Shown here: in pieces, positions 11,561 to 20,188 of the stretch
Position numbering within the stretch: position 1 is the stretch's first letter
How the letters are laid out: each line of letters begins with the position of its first letter
Source of the DNA: Roseateles asaccharophilus
GTDB taxonomy: Bacteria > Pseudomonadota > Gammaproteobacteria > Burkholderiales > Burkholderiaceae_C
Direction of reading: 5' to 3'
Length of the DNA stretch: 64,000 bases
Assembly (NCBI RefSeq): GCF_004362405.1
Contig: NZ_SNXE01000001.1
Span: 186,001 to 250,000 of the forward strand
Notes under the pieces: generated by a model
Told to the model about the DNA's origin: nothing
Databases searched by the model: none
What the model saw: the letters and a program-made list of their open reading frames with translations, nothing else
Position numbers and translations under genes: made by a program

Positions 11561-13081
11561 CTACCCCGAGCCTCCCGGGCCGGGCGTGCCGCCCGCGCCG
11601 CGGCGTGAACGATGTCGCAGCAGCGGGCTCTCCAGGTCCAGATCGCGGGCCGCCAGCACCCAGGCGCCGGGGTCCAGGGCGCGCAGGCCGGCACCGGCCA
11701 GGTTCAGGTCGCCCACGACGACGCGGCGCAGGCCCTCGGGCCGCCAGTAGCGGGCCGCATAGGCCTGCAGGGCCTGGGCGTCCACCGCCTGCAGACGGGC
11801 CGCCAGACGCTGCGGCGATTCGGGTGCCAGCCCCTGCTGGATCTGCTCCCCCAGGGCCGCGGCCAGGCCGACGCGGCTCTCCATGCGGCGCTGCTGCTCC
11901 CCCAGCCAGCTGCTGCGCCGTGCGGCCAGCTCCTCGGCCGGCACCGCCTGCTGGCCCAGGCCCAGGATCTGCGCGGCCATCAGGCCGGCCACCTCGGCCG
12001 CGCCCTCGTGGCGGGTCTGGGCCTGGGCGCTGAGCCAGCCGCCGCCGGGCAGGCTCTCCACCTGGCTGCTGGCGCCGTAGCTGAGGCCGCGCTTGATGCG
12101 AACCTCCAGCCCCAGACGCGAGGAATAGCCCTGCCCCAGCACCGCCTGGGCCAGCTGGGCCACCGGCAGATCGGCCGCCGCCTCCAGCCCGGCATGGGGC
12201 GCCAGCAGCTGCACCACGCTCTGGCCGGCCTCGGGCAGATGCACCCACAGGCTGCGGCTGCCCAGGGGACGCGCCTGCACCGGCGTGGGCAGCTGGCCCG
12301 GCTGCGGCCCCGGCTGCCAGCGCCCCCACTGGCGCTCCAGCAGCGCCCGCAGCGGCCCCGGCTCAAAGTCGCCGCAGATGATCAGGCTGCTGAGCTGGGG
12401 GCTGAGCTGGCTGCGCTGCAGGGCCAGCAAGTCCTCGCGGCGTATGCGCCCCAGGGAGGCCGGCGTGGCCAGACGCCCCGCCGCGCTATCGCCCCAGAAC
12501 AGGCGGCGACCCAGGGCCTGGGCCAGGGCCGCGGGATCGGCCTGGGCCTCGCGCAGCCGCTCCAGCATCTGCTGGCGTGCCGCCTCCAGCCCGGCCGCCG
12601 GCAGCTGGGGCCGCAGCACCAGCTCGGCCAGCAGGGCCAGCCCCTCATGCAGGCGCGGCGCGGCCAGGCTCAGGCTCAGGCTGGCGCCCAGGGACTGGGT
12701 CTGCGCCTCCAGGCTGGCGCCCAGGCTCTCGGCCGCCCAGGCCAGCTCGCCGCCCGCGGTCCGGCCACGGCTGAGCACATCCAGGAGCAGCTGGGCGAGC
12801 CCCGCCTTGGTGGGCGGATCCAGCAGGCTGCCCAGGCCCAGCTGCAGCTGCAGGCTGACCAGGGGCCAGCCCGGCCGCGGCGCCATCAGCACGCGCAGGC
12901 CGTTGGACAGGCGCCAGCCCTGCACGGACCAGGGCAGGGCCGGCACCCAGGGCCCCGGCGCGGGCGCCTGCTCGGGCACCTGCTCGGGCAGCGGCTGGGC
13001 CCCGGCATGGGGCCACAGACCGGCCGAGGCCGCGCCCAGCAGGAGGCGGCGCCGCGCCCGCATCGGCCCCGGGCTGCTCAT
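11561..13081 (-). CDS. M16 peptidase-like protein, non-catalytic partner subunit
   Basis: A 506-residue M16 family protein with a signal sequence (RARRRLLLGAASAGL...GAQ). It has the two-lobed M16 fold pattern but lacks the zinc motif HxxEH. The equivalent stretch reads KAGLAQLLLDVLSRG. It keeps the R...GLxY element (RIKRGLSYGASS) that marks the substrate-binding subunit of M16B heterodimers. The ATG overlaps the stop of the catalytic gene by 4 bp (ATGA). The frame runs open further upstream, but only within that gene. It probably acts in the periplasm as an obligate partner. Confidence 0.88.
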   Translation of the reverse strand: MSSPGPMRARRRLLLGAASAGLWPHAGAQPLPEQVPEQAPAPGPWVPALPWSVQGWRLSNGLRVLMAPRPGWPLVSLQLQLGLGSLLDPPTKAGLAQLLLDVLSRGRTAGGELAWAAESLGASLEAQTQSLGASLSLSLAAPRLHEGLALLAELVLRPQLPAAGLEAARQQMLERLREAQADPAALAQALGRRLFWGDSAAGRLATPASLGRIRREDLLALQRSQLSPQLSSLIICGDFEPGPLRALLERQWGRWQPGPQPGQLPTPVQARPLGSRSLWVHLPEAGQSVVQLLAPHAGLEAAADLPVAQLAQAVLGQGYSSRLGLEVRIKRGLSYGASSQVESLPGGGWLSAQAQTRHEGAAEVAGLMAAQILGLGQQAVPAEELAARRSSWLGEQQRRMESRVGLAAALGEQIQQGLAPESPQRLAARLQAVDAQALQAYAARYWRPEGLRRVVVGDLNLAGAGLRALDPGAWVLAARDLDLESPLLRHRSRRGAGGTPGPGGSG

Positions 13082-14463
13082 CGCGCGGCGCCTCCCGCCG
13101 CATCGACATAGAGCAGGCCGACGCGGGCCCCCTGCAACACATGGCGGCGCAGCACGCGCTGCACCGCCTCGGCGCCGACGCGCTGCAGCTGCTCCAGATC
13201 GAGGGTGGCCGCGGCCGCCTCGCCCCGCAGCAGCAGGGCCTGGCCCAGGGCCAGGCCGCGGCCCTCGGGCGTTTCGCGCTCCAGCAGGGCCTGGGTCAGC
13301 AGCAGGGCCCGGGCGCGCTCCAGCTGGGCCGGCGGAATCGGCTCTTCCGCCAGGCGCTGCACCTCGCGGCTGAGCCGCTCCAGCAGGAGCTCGGGCCGGC
13401 TGCGTCCGGTGGAGATGGCGTGAGCGGCCAGGAGGCCGGCCTCGGCATTGAGCATGAGCTCGAAGCCGCAGCTCTGGGCCAGGCGCTGCTCCAGCACCAG
13501 GCTCTGGTTCAGGCGCGAGGCCTCGCCCTCGGCCAGCAGGGCCTGGGCCAGCTGCAGGGCCGGCAGCTCCGCGCTGTCGGCGCGCGGCCCCTGCCACAGG
13601 GCCAGCACCGCCGGCTGCGGCAGGCCCGGCACGGCCAGGCGGTGCAGGGCCTCGCGCGTGCGCCGCGGCTGCGGCACAGCCGGGGGCGCGGCGGCGCGTT
13701 CGGGGGCGGCAATGGGGCCGAAATAGCGATCCACCCAGCGGTCCAGACTCGCCGCATCAAAGGCGCCCACCACCACCAGCAAGGCCTTGTCGGGGCGGTA
13801 ATGCTCGGCATGGAAGGCCTGCACATCGGCCAGCGTCGCGGCCTCCAGCTCCTCGATATTGCCGATCACCGGCCGCCGATAGCCCGGGTGCTCAAAGCCG
13901 TAGACGGGTATGGCCTGGAAGAGCCGGCCATAGGGATCGGCCAGCACACGCTGGTGGTACTCCTCGCGCACCACGGCGCGCTCGCGGTCCAGGCCCGCCT
14001 GGTCCACCTGCAGATGCGCCATGCGCTCGGCCTCGGCCCAGAGCAGGGCCTCCAGATGCTGGGCCGGCACCTGGCTGTGATAGACCGTCATGTCCTCGGC
14101 GGTGAAGGCGTTGTTGCTGCCGCCCACATCCTCGGTGAGCCGGTCGAACTGCTCGGCCGCCATATGCCGCGTGCCCTTGAACATCAGGTGTTCGAAGAGA
14201 TGGGCCAGGCCCGAGCGGCCCGGCGGATCGTCCTTGCCACCCACGCGGTAGAAGAGCTGCACCGCCACGGTGGCGGTGTCCTCCATGGGCAGACTCAGCA
14301 GCTGCAGCCCATTGGCCAGACGGCGTTGACGCGGCCGCAGATCGGGCACCGGCAAGGGCGCCAGCGCCGCCGCGGGCCAGGCCCAGGCAAGACCTGCCCC
14401 CGCCGACCAGGCGAGCAGGGAACGACGGCTGGGGCGGTACGCGGGCAGCATGGCCGCAAGCAT
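13078..14463 (-). CDS. M16 zinc metallopeptidase, catalytic subunit
   Basis: A 461-residue insulinase-type peptidase. The inverted zinc motif is HLFEHLMFKGT, followed by the distal glutamate in the helix around ERAVVREEYHQR. The N-terminus has a twin-arginine-like signal (PSRRSLLAWSAGAGLAWA), so export is likely. An alternative start 12 bp downstream (MLPAYRPS) is equally plausible. It is co-translated with the non-catalytic partner. Substrates of such bacterial pairs are mostly unknown. Confidence 0.9.
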   Translation of the reverse strand: MLAAMLPAYRPSRRSLLAWSAGAGLAWAWPAAALAPLPVPDLRPRQRRLANGLQLLSLPMEDTATVAVQLFYRVGGKDDPPGRSGLAHLFEHLMFKGTRHMAAEQFDRLTEDVGGSNNAFTAEDMTVYHSQVPAQHLEALLWAEAERMAHLQVDQAGLDRERAVVREEYHQRVLADPYGRLFQAIPVYGFEHPGYRRPVIGNIEELEAATLADVQAFHAEHYRPDKALLVVVGAFDAASLDRWVDRYFGPIAAPERAAAPPAVPQPRRTREALHRLAVPGLPQPAVLALWQGPRADSAELPALQLAQALLAEGEASRLNQSLVLEQRLAQSCGFELMLNAEAGLLAAHAISTGRSRPELLLERLSREVQRLAEEPIPPAQLERARALLLTQALLERETPEGRGLALGQALLLRGEAAAATLDLEQLQRVGAEAVQRVLRRHVLQGARVGLLYVDAAGGAAR

Positions 14464-14516
14464 AGGGCAAGCCCCTGGGCGGCAAGTTGCGGGGCGCGCC
14501 GGCGCCCCGGCCGGAC

Positions 14517-15179
14517 TCAGGCGCGGCGGCGGCGGGTCGCCACGCCCAGGGCCAGCAGGCCCATAGCCACCAGGCCAAAGCTGGCGGGCTCGGGCACGGC
14601 GGCCGCGCTCAGGCTGAACTTGAGGTTGTCGGCATAGCCGTCGTTGTCGCCGCCGCCCAGGCGTTCCATGCTGAGCCAGAACTGCAGGGTGTAGGTCTGC
14701 TCGGGCAGCAGGCCGCTGGCCTCGCGGTAGAACAGGCCGGTCTTGTTGCCACGATCGGCCGCCGAGACGGGGCCGATCTCGCTGAAGCCCAGCTCATTGC
14801 CCAGATCGTTCAGAAAGCTCACATAGAGCTTGGCGTTGTCGCCCTGGGCCTGCCAGCCGCCCAGCCAGCCGCTCAGGCTGTAGCGGTCCCCCGCCCGCGA
14901 GTACTGGCCCAGATCCAGCGATTGCCAGGCCACGGCCTTTTCACCCAGGCCGGTGAACATCTTGGCGCCGCGGTCCTTGGGCCCCGGCTCGCTGGGCTTG
15001 ACCCAGTTGTTGCCGTAGCTGACGGACTGGATGAAGCTGTAGTCATCAAAGACGTTCCAGCCGGCCGTGCCCTGCTCGGCATCGCCGTTGACGATGAGGT
15101 TCTGACCGTAGATGCCGGCATGGCTGGCGCTGACGGCCAGGCCCAGCAGGGCGGCCGTGAAAAAGGCATTGAGTTTCAT
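14517..15179 (-). CDS. PEP-CTERM surface/secreted protein
   Basis: A 220-residue exported protein. It has a Sec signal (KLNAFFTAALLGLAVSASHA), a beta-rich body starting NLIVNGDAEQGTAGW (typical of DUF642-like PEP-CTERM proteins) and a C-terminal tag of AVPEPASFGLVAMG, a hydrophobic helix and terminal RRRRA. Exosortase recognises this tag; no exosortase gene is in the window. The ATG at 15177-15179 places lysine right before the hydrophobic core; an ATG 12 bp upstream is less likely. Probable biofilm or envelope role. Confidence 0.88.
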   Translation of the reverse strand: MKLNAFFTAALLGLAVSASHAGIYGQNLIVNGDAEQGTAGWNVFDDYSFIQSVSYGNNWVKPSEPGPKDRGAKMFTGLGEKAVAWQSLDLGQYSRAGDRYSLSGWLGGWQAQGDNAKLYVSFLNDLGNELGFSEIGPVSAADRGNKTGLFYREASGLLPEQTYTLQFWLSMERLGGGDNDGYADNLKFSLSAAAVPEPASFGLVAMGLLALGVATRRRRA

Positions 15180-15213
15180 GATGCGATGCAAAGAGGATTG
15201 AAAACCGTTCGGT

Positions 15214-15244
15214 GCCCGCCCCCCGGGCGCGCCGGGGGGCGGGC
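15214..15244 (-). terminator. Perfect 13-bp GC hairpin downstream of the phospholipase C gene
   Basis: GCCCGCCCCCCGG (15214-15226) and CCGGGGGGCGGGC (15232-15244) are exact inverted copies with a 5-nt loop. The hairpin lies 10 bp after the phospholipase stop. On the minus strand a short TTTT follows about 10 nt later, so termination or transcript-end stabilisation is plausible. The U-tract is weak and distant, hence moderate confidence. Confidence 0.55.
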
Positions 15245-15253
15245 GGTTCAGAC

Positions 15254-17440
15254 TCAGGGCCGGTACTGGTCCAGCAGGGCCGGGCCACCCAGGGCCGGAT
15301 CGCTGATGGAGTCCTCGCCGGTCTCGATATGGCCGGCCAGGCGGCGGCTGAAGCCGGGCAGCTCGCGCACCTTGACGCCGTAGTCGTACCAGTGCTGGCT
15401 GGCGGCCAGGGGCAGACGCAGCTCCAGGGCCGCGCCCGCGTCCACCACATGCAGCTGGGCCGGCTCCTCGCTGTACTTCAGGGCCTGCAGCTCGAAGCTG
15501 GCGGCCACCTTGCCGCGGTTGATCAGGCGCAGCAGCAGCTCGCCGTAGACGCGGTCGCTGCGCAGCTCGATCTCGGGCTGGGGCTTGGTGGCGCTCAGGG
15601 CCACCGAGCCGGTGAAGTGGCGATGGAAGCCATTGGGGCCCAGCACCCAGAGGTCATAGTTGCCCGTGGTCGGGGTCCAGCGGCCTTCCAGCTGCTTGCC
15701 GGCTTCCACGGTGTAGCGGCGCGGCAGCTCGCCGAGCGCCAGGCGGTTGTAGACATGGAAGACCGCGCCGGCCTCGCCGGCGTTCTCGAAGCGCAGCACC
15801 ACGGTGCTGGCTTCCTGGCGGGCCTGCACCTGCAGCTCGTAAGGCAGGGCGCGGGCCGGACGCAGGCCCTCTTCCTGCACCGGCGCCACCAGGCTGCTGG
15901 GCGTGGCGGGCGTCTTGGTCTTGGTGAGGGCCTTGGCGCGGGCACGCAGGGCGGCGGTGGCCGGCAGCTCGCCGAGGAAGGGCTGGTCCTCGGGCTTGCG
16001 GAAGTCGAAGCAGCTCAGCAGATCACCGCTGACGGCACGGCGCCAGGGGCTGATCAGCGGCTCCTGCACGCCGAAGCGGGCTTCGATGAAGCGGATCACC
16101 GAGCTGTGATCCGAGACCTGGGAGTTGACCCAGCCGCCCTTGCTCCAGGGCGAGACCACATACATGGGCACGCGCGGGCCCAGGCCATAGGGACGGCGGT
16201 GGTACTGGGGGTCCGAGCCATTGAGCTTGTGGTGGTACTCGCCCACGGTGTCCACGGTGGAGGCGCCGGCCAGGCGGGCACGGGCCGGGTCATCGTCGTA
16301 GAGCTCGTAGGCGGGCACGGCCGGGGGCGGCATATGGTCGAAGAAGCCGTCGTTCTCATCGAAGTTGATGAGCAGCACGGTCTTGCTCCAGACCTCGGGA
16401 TTGGCGGTCAGCGCGTCCAGCACGCGCGCGGTGTAGTCCGCGCCCTGGGCCGGGCTGGAGGGGCCGGGGTGCTCCGAGCCTTCGGCCGTGGCCACGATCC
16501 AGCTGACCTGGGGCAGCTTGCCGGCCAGCACGTCTTCCTTGAGCTTGTCCAGATCGCGCGTGCTCACGCCGCGCTCACGCAGCACCTGGGAGTAGCCGGG
16601 GCGCTGGTACCAGGCATTGCGGAAGGGACGGAAGCCCGCCAGCGGGTTGTCGGTGAAGTTGTCCGCCATGTTCTGGTAGACCTGCCAGCTGATGCCGGCG
16701 TCCTGCAGCCGCTCCACATAGGTGACCCAGGTGTAGTCGGTGGCGGGGTTGGTGTTGAAGTTGTCGCGGCTGTTGTCGGTGGAGGGGCCGCCGGCCACGC
16801 CCAGGGGATCGTTATGGCCGGTCCACAGGAAGAGGCGGTTGGTGTTGGTGCCGGTCTGGGTGGCGCAGTGGTAGTGGTCGCAGAGCGTGAAGGCCTCGGC
16901 CAGGGCGAACTGGAAGGGCAGGTCGGCGCGGGCGAAATAGCCCAGCGAGTGGTTCTGCTTGGCCTTGGGCCAGTTGTTCATGCGGCCCTGGTCCCAGGCG
17001 GCCTGGGAATCGGGCCAGCTGTGCGGCGTGCCGGACACGCGCATCACGCCGAAGTCCTGCTGGGTGTTCAGGTGGAAGGGTGCAATCGCCTTGCGGCCGC
17101 CGCCCCAGTCCGGGCGGCCGGGCACGGGCGCGCCATTGCCGATGGGCTGCACGAACACGCTCTTGCGCGTGAAGGTGCCGGGCCGGTCCAGCACCGGGAT
17201 GGGGAAGGGATCGCTGAAGCCGCGCACACCGGCCAGGGTGCCGAAGTAGTGGTCGAAGCTGCGGTTCTCCTGCGTCAGGATGACGATGTGCTCGACGTCC
17301 TTCAGGGTGCCGGTGCGGTGGTTGGCCGGGATGGCCAGGGCGCGCTGGATGGCGGGCGGGAAGCTGGCCAGGGCGGCGGAGGCGCCGGCACCGGCGGCCA
17401 GGCTGCGCAGAAAGCCGCGGCGGTCTTGCTGGGAACTCAT
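15254..17440 (-). CDS. Phosphocholine-specific phospholipase C (Tat-exported)
   Basis: A 728-residue acid-phosphatase-superfamily phospholipase C of the PlcH/PlcN type. The N-terminus carries a twin-arginine signal (DRRGFLRSLAAGAGASAAL). Catalytic-domain blocks follow: EHIVILTQENRSFDHYFGTLAGVRGF, LWTGHNDP, INFDENDGFFDHMPPP and GLGPRVPMYVVSPWSKGG. The last about 230 residues form two C-terminal beta modules typical of the family (DUF756-like). It should hydrolyse phosphatidylcholine or sphingomyelin outside the cytoplasm after folding inside. AGGAG precedes the ATG at 8 bp. Confidence 0.94.
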   Translation of the reverse strand: MSSQQDRRGFLRSLAAGAGASAALASFPPAIQRALAIPANHRTGTLKDVEHIVILTQENRSFDHYFGTLAGVRGFSDPFPIPVLDRPGTFTRKSVFVQPIGNGAPVPGRPDWGGGRKAIAPFHLNTQQDFGVMRVSGTPHSWPDSQAAWDQGRMNNWPKAKQNHSLGYFARADLPFQFALAEAFTLCDHYHCATQTGTNTNRLFLWTGHNDPLGVAGGPSTDNSRDNFNTNPATDYTWVTYVERLQDAGISWQVYQNMADNFTDNPLAGFRPFRNAWYQRPGYSQVLRERGVSTRDLDKLKEDVLAGKLPQVSWIVATAEGSEHPGPSSPAQGADYTARVLDALTANPEVWSKTVLLINFDENDGFFDHMPPPAVPAYELYDDDPARARLAGASTVDTVGEYHHKLNGSDPQYHRRPYGLGPRVPMYVVSPWSKGGWVNSQVSDHSSVIRFIEARFGVQEPLISPWRRAVSGDLLSCFDFRKPEDQPFLGELPATAALRARAKALTKTKTPATPSSLVAPVQEEGLRPARALPYELQVQARQEASTVVLRFENAGEAGAVFHVYNRLALGELPRRYTVEAGKQLEGRWTPTTGNYDLWVLGPNGFHRHFTGSVALSATKPQPEIELRSDRVYGELLLRLINRGKVAASFELQALKYSEEPAQLHVVDAGAALELRLPLAASQHWYDYGVKVRELPGFSRRLAGHIETGEDSISDPALGGPALLDQYRP

Positions 17441-17750
17441 GTGAGGACTCCTGGGGACCTTGTCGGGTCCCGTCTAGGTTGGCGAAACGGGCGCCAATCT
17501 AGGAGTGCCGTTTGAAGGCCTTGCGACCTTCCATGAGCCGATCGGACTAGTGCCGACCACGGGGCGCCACAGCCCACACGCCGTCAGTGCGCCGCCAGCA
17601 TGCCGCCAGCCGCCCGGAAGTCCGCAGACAAGGGCTTTGCGCCCTTCAGCTCGCCCCGGATCGCCCCTGCTCGTCTTGCGCGCATAGCGCGCAGCGCTTG
17701 CTCCACAGCCTGCTGCCGGTCGCCCCACGCACTCGCGCCACAATGGCGGC
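17441..17750. other. Intergenic region between phospholipase C and the YafY-type regulator
   Basis: A 310-bp divergent gap. I see no gene, no convincing -35/-10 pair and no long inverted repeat. GAAGG-N8-CCTTC at about 17513-17530 is a short imperfect palindrome of doubtful meaning. Promoters for both flanking genes must lie here. Confidence 0.4.
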
Positions 17751-18440
17751 ATGCGCCGTGCCGACCGACTGTTCCAGATCGTCCAGCTGATACGTGGACG
17801 CCGTCTCTCCACCGCCGAGTTCCTGGCCGAGCGCCTGGAGGTCTCGGTGCGTACCGTCTACCGCGATGTGGCGGCCCTGCAGCAGCAGGGCGTGCCCATC
17901 GATGGGGAGGCCGGGGTGGGCTATCGCATGAAGGCGGGCTTTGATCTGCCGCCGCTGATGTTCACCAAGGAAGAGGCCCAGGCCCTGGTGGCCGTGGTGC
18001 GTCTGGCCCGCCCCGCCCTGGACGCCGGCCTGGCGGCCCCGGCGGAAGGTGCCCTGTCCAAGATCCTGGCCGTGCTGCCGCCGCCGGCCCGCGCCGCCGC
18101 CGAGAGCCTGGCGGTCTACGCCCCGCTGTCCGGCATGGACGAGGCCCTGAGCCAGCGCCTGGTGCAGCTGCGCGAGGCCACCGAGCTGCGCCGCAAGCTG
18201 CGCCTGCACTATCTGGACCTGGCCGGCCAGACCACCGAGCGTGTGGTGCGGCCCCTGGGCTGCTTTTTCTGGGGCCCGGTCTGGACCGTGGCGGCCTGGT
18301 GCGAGCTGCGCGAGGATTTCCGCAGCTTCCGCGTCGACCGCATCCAGGCTCTGCAAGCCCTGGACGAGCGCTTCCGCGACGAACCGGGCAAGACCCTGGC
18401 GGATATGGAGCGCCGCGCCGCCTGTGCGGACCGCGCCTGA
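17751..18440 (+). CDS. YafY-type transcriptional regulator (HTH + WYL)
   Basis: A 229-residue regulator. An HTH_11 domain occupies residues 1-60 (RADRLFQIVQLIRGRR, VSVRTVYRDVAAL). A linker follows, then a WYL-like sensor domain from about residue 135 (RKLRLHYLDLAGQTTERVVRPLG). The WYL triad itself is degenerate (WTVAAWCELREDFRSFRVDRI). WYL proteins respond to nucleotides or DNA damage; the ligand here is unknown. The lipocalin gene follows 22 bp downstream and is probably co-transcribed. Confidence 0.85.
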   Translation: MRRADRLFQIVQLIRGRRLSTAEFLAERLEVSVRTVYRDVAALQQQGVPIDGEAGVGYRMKAGFDLPPLMFTKEEAQALVAVVRLARPALDAGLAAPAEGALSKILAVLPPPARAAAESLAVYAPLSGMDEALSQRLVQLREATELRRKLRLHYLDLAGQTTERVVRPLGCFFWGPVWTVAAWCELREDFRSFRVDRIQALQALDERFRDEPGKTLADMERRAACADRA

Positions 18441-18462
18441 GCCCGCCGCCCGGAGCCCCCAC

Positions 18463-19005
18463 ATGACGAGCCGAGCCTTCGCCCCCCTCCTGATCCTGGC
18501 CGCCCTGTGCGGCCTCGCGCCGGCCCAGGCCGCCGAGCGCCAGCCCCTGCCCACCGTGGCCGAGGTGGACCTGGCTCGCTATGCCGGCGCCTGGTACGAG
18601 ATCGCCCTGCTGCCCAACCGCTTCCAGCGCCAGTGCGTGGCCGACACCCAGGCCCGCTACCGTCTGCTGGAAGGCCGCGTGGAGGTGATCAACCGCTGCC
18701 GCCGTGCCGACGGCCAGGTGGAGAACATCCGCGGCCACGCCAAGGTGGTGCCGGACAGCGCCAATGCCAAGCTGCGGGTCAGCTTCTTCTGGCCCTTCTA
18801 TGGCGACTACTGGGTGCTAGACCTGGACCCCGACTACCGCCGGGTGCTGGTGGGCACGCCCGACCGCAAATACGCCTGGCTGCTGGCGCGCGAGCCGCAG
18901 CTGGATGAAGCCCAGCTGCAGGCCCTGCTGGACAAGGCCGCCAGCCTAGGCTTTGAGCGCGGCGCCTTCCGGCGCACGCCGCAAAGCCAGCCGCTGGAAC
19001 CCTGA
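18463..19005 (+). CDS. Bacterial lipocalin (Blc family), soluble periplasmic form
   Basis: A 180-residue lipocalin. The signal peptide ends in AQA (about residue 23). The lipocalin GxW block is YAGAWYEIALLPNRFQ, followed by CVADTQARYRL and the C-terminal strand-helix block with WLLAREPQLDEAQLQALL. Two cysteines (QCVAD, NRCRR) could form the family disulfide. Unlike enteric Blc there is no lipobox, since the only cysteine in the signal region (LAALCG) lacks a small residue before it. Lipocalins bind fatty acids or lysophospholipids and are often stress induced. Confidence 0.9.
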   Translation: MTSRAFAPLLILAALCGLAPAQAAERQPLPTVAEVDLARYAGAWYEIALLPNRFQRQCVADTQARYRLLEGRVEVINRCRRADGQVENIRGHAKVVPDSANAKLRVSFFWPFYGDYWVLDLDPDYRRVLVGTPDRKYAWLLAREPQLDEAQLQALLDKAASLGFERGAFRRTPQSQPLEP

Positions 19006-19014
19006 GCGGGCTCA

Positions 19015-20124
19015 TCAGGCCTCTTGCGTGCGGGCCCAGCCCAGACGCAGCCGGCCGGCCGGCGCCTCGATCCAGCGGTAGAAGGGCAGGGCCGCCAGAT
19101 TGCTCAGACCCCAGGCCGCCAGCATGGCGGCCACCGCCGCCCAGGGGTGTTCGGGATCGCGATGCTCGAACAAGGCATTGAGCAGCAGGCAGATGGGGAA
19201 GTGCACCAGAAAGAGCGCATAGGAATGCGTGCCCAGATGCGCCACCGCGCCGGCCAGCGGGCCGCGCAGCAGGACCGCCGCCCTGCCCTGCTCATGGCGG
19301 CGCTGCAGCCAGAACAGCAGGCCGGCCGTCAGCAAGGCCAGCAGCAGGCGCTCGCGGAAGTCCAGCATCAGCGCCCCCAGGGCCAGCAGGCCCAGCAGGC
19401 TCAGGCCCAGGCCGGGGCGTGCGCTCAGACACAGCCAGTGCATCAGGGCGCCTAGGCCATAGGCGCCAAAGAAGTAAGGCGCCCAGATGTCCAGGCCCGC
19501 ATCGCGGTTGAAGAGGTAGAGCGAGGCCGCGCAGACCAGCAGGAGCAGCACCGGCCCCAGCCAGCGCGCGGCCGGGCCGCAGGCCCGGGCCAGCCACAGC
19601 AGGGCCAGCATCAGGGCAAAGAGCTGCAGATCCATGGCCACATACCAGGCGCCCACGGTCAGGGCCTCATAACCCAGCACATCGTGCAGCAGCAGGGCAT
19701 GGGCCAGCAGCTGGGGCGCGGAGACCGAGGCCGGCACCAGCTCGGGCAGCAGGGGCGCCACCAGGGCCGAGCAGGCCAGGGTCAGCAGCACCGCTGCAAA
19801 AAAGGGCAGGACCAGGCGCAGATAGCGGCGCCACAGCAGCTCCAGGGGTCGGCCCTGCAAGGGCCGCCCGGCCGGGGCCAGGGCGCGCGCCGAGAGAAAG
19901 CCGCCCACCACCAGAAAGACCTGAACCGCCATGCGGCCGTACTCGTAGAGCCAGGCGATCAGGGCCGGCCACAGGGTCTGCACCGTCTCGGCAATCGGCC
20001 CATAGGCGGCCAGATGGTGCAGCACGATGAGCTGGGCGGCCAGGGCCTTCATGGCGTCCAGATGCAGGAGGCGACGGGCGGGCGGGCGGGTCGGGAAGGC
20101 GGAAGGGAGGGCTCTGGCGTTCAT
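19015..20124 (-). CDS. Acyltransferase family 3 membrane protein (OafA/YrhL-like)
   Basis: A 369-residue inner-membrane protein with about ten hydrophobic helices. The N-terminal block LLHLDAMKALAAQLIVLHHL matches the family's RxLDxLRxxAxxxVxxxH signature, including the conserved histidine pair. Such enzymes transfer acetyl or other acyl groups to glycans or lipids. The real start is the ATG at 20122-20124; the TTG just upstream is less likely. It converges on the lipocalin gene (9-bp gap) and lies 64 bp downstream of the merR gene. Substrate unknown. Confidence 0.82.
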   Translation of the reverse strand: MNARALPSAFPTRPPARRLLHLDAMKALAAQLIVLHHLAAYGPIAETVQTLWPALIAWLYEYGRMAVQVFLVVGGFLSARALAPAGRPLQGRPLELLWRRYLRLVLPFFAAVLLTLACSALVAPLLPELVPASVSAPQLLAHALLLHDVLGYEALTVGAWYVAMDLQLFALMLALLWLARACGPAARWLGPVLLLLVCAASLYLFNRDAGLDIWAPYFFGAYGLGALMHWLCLSARPGLGLSLLGLLALGALMLDFRERLLLALLTAGLLFWLQRRHEQGRAAVLLRGPLAGAVAHLGTHSYALFLVHFPICLLLNALFEHRDPEHPWAAVAAMLAAWGLSNLAALPFYRWIEAPAGRLRLGWARTQEA

Positions 20125-20188
20125 CAAAACAAGAACGCCCGCCCCGCTGCGGCGGGGGGGCGCAAAGCGATAGAGGCTGGGACCCGTC

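Noticed and set aside
12285-13373. Plus-strand Arg/Pro-rich frame across the M16 genes
   Set aside because: Shadow of GC-rich coding on the opposite strand; no start context or motif.
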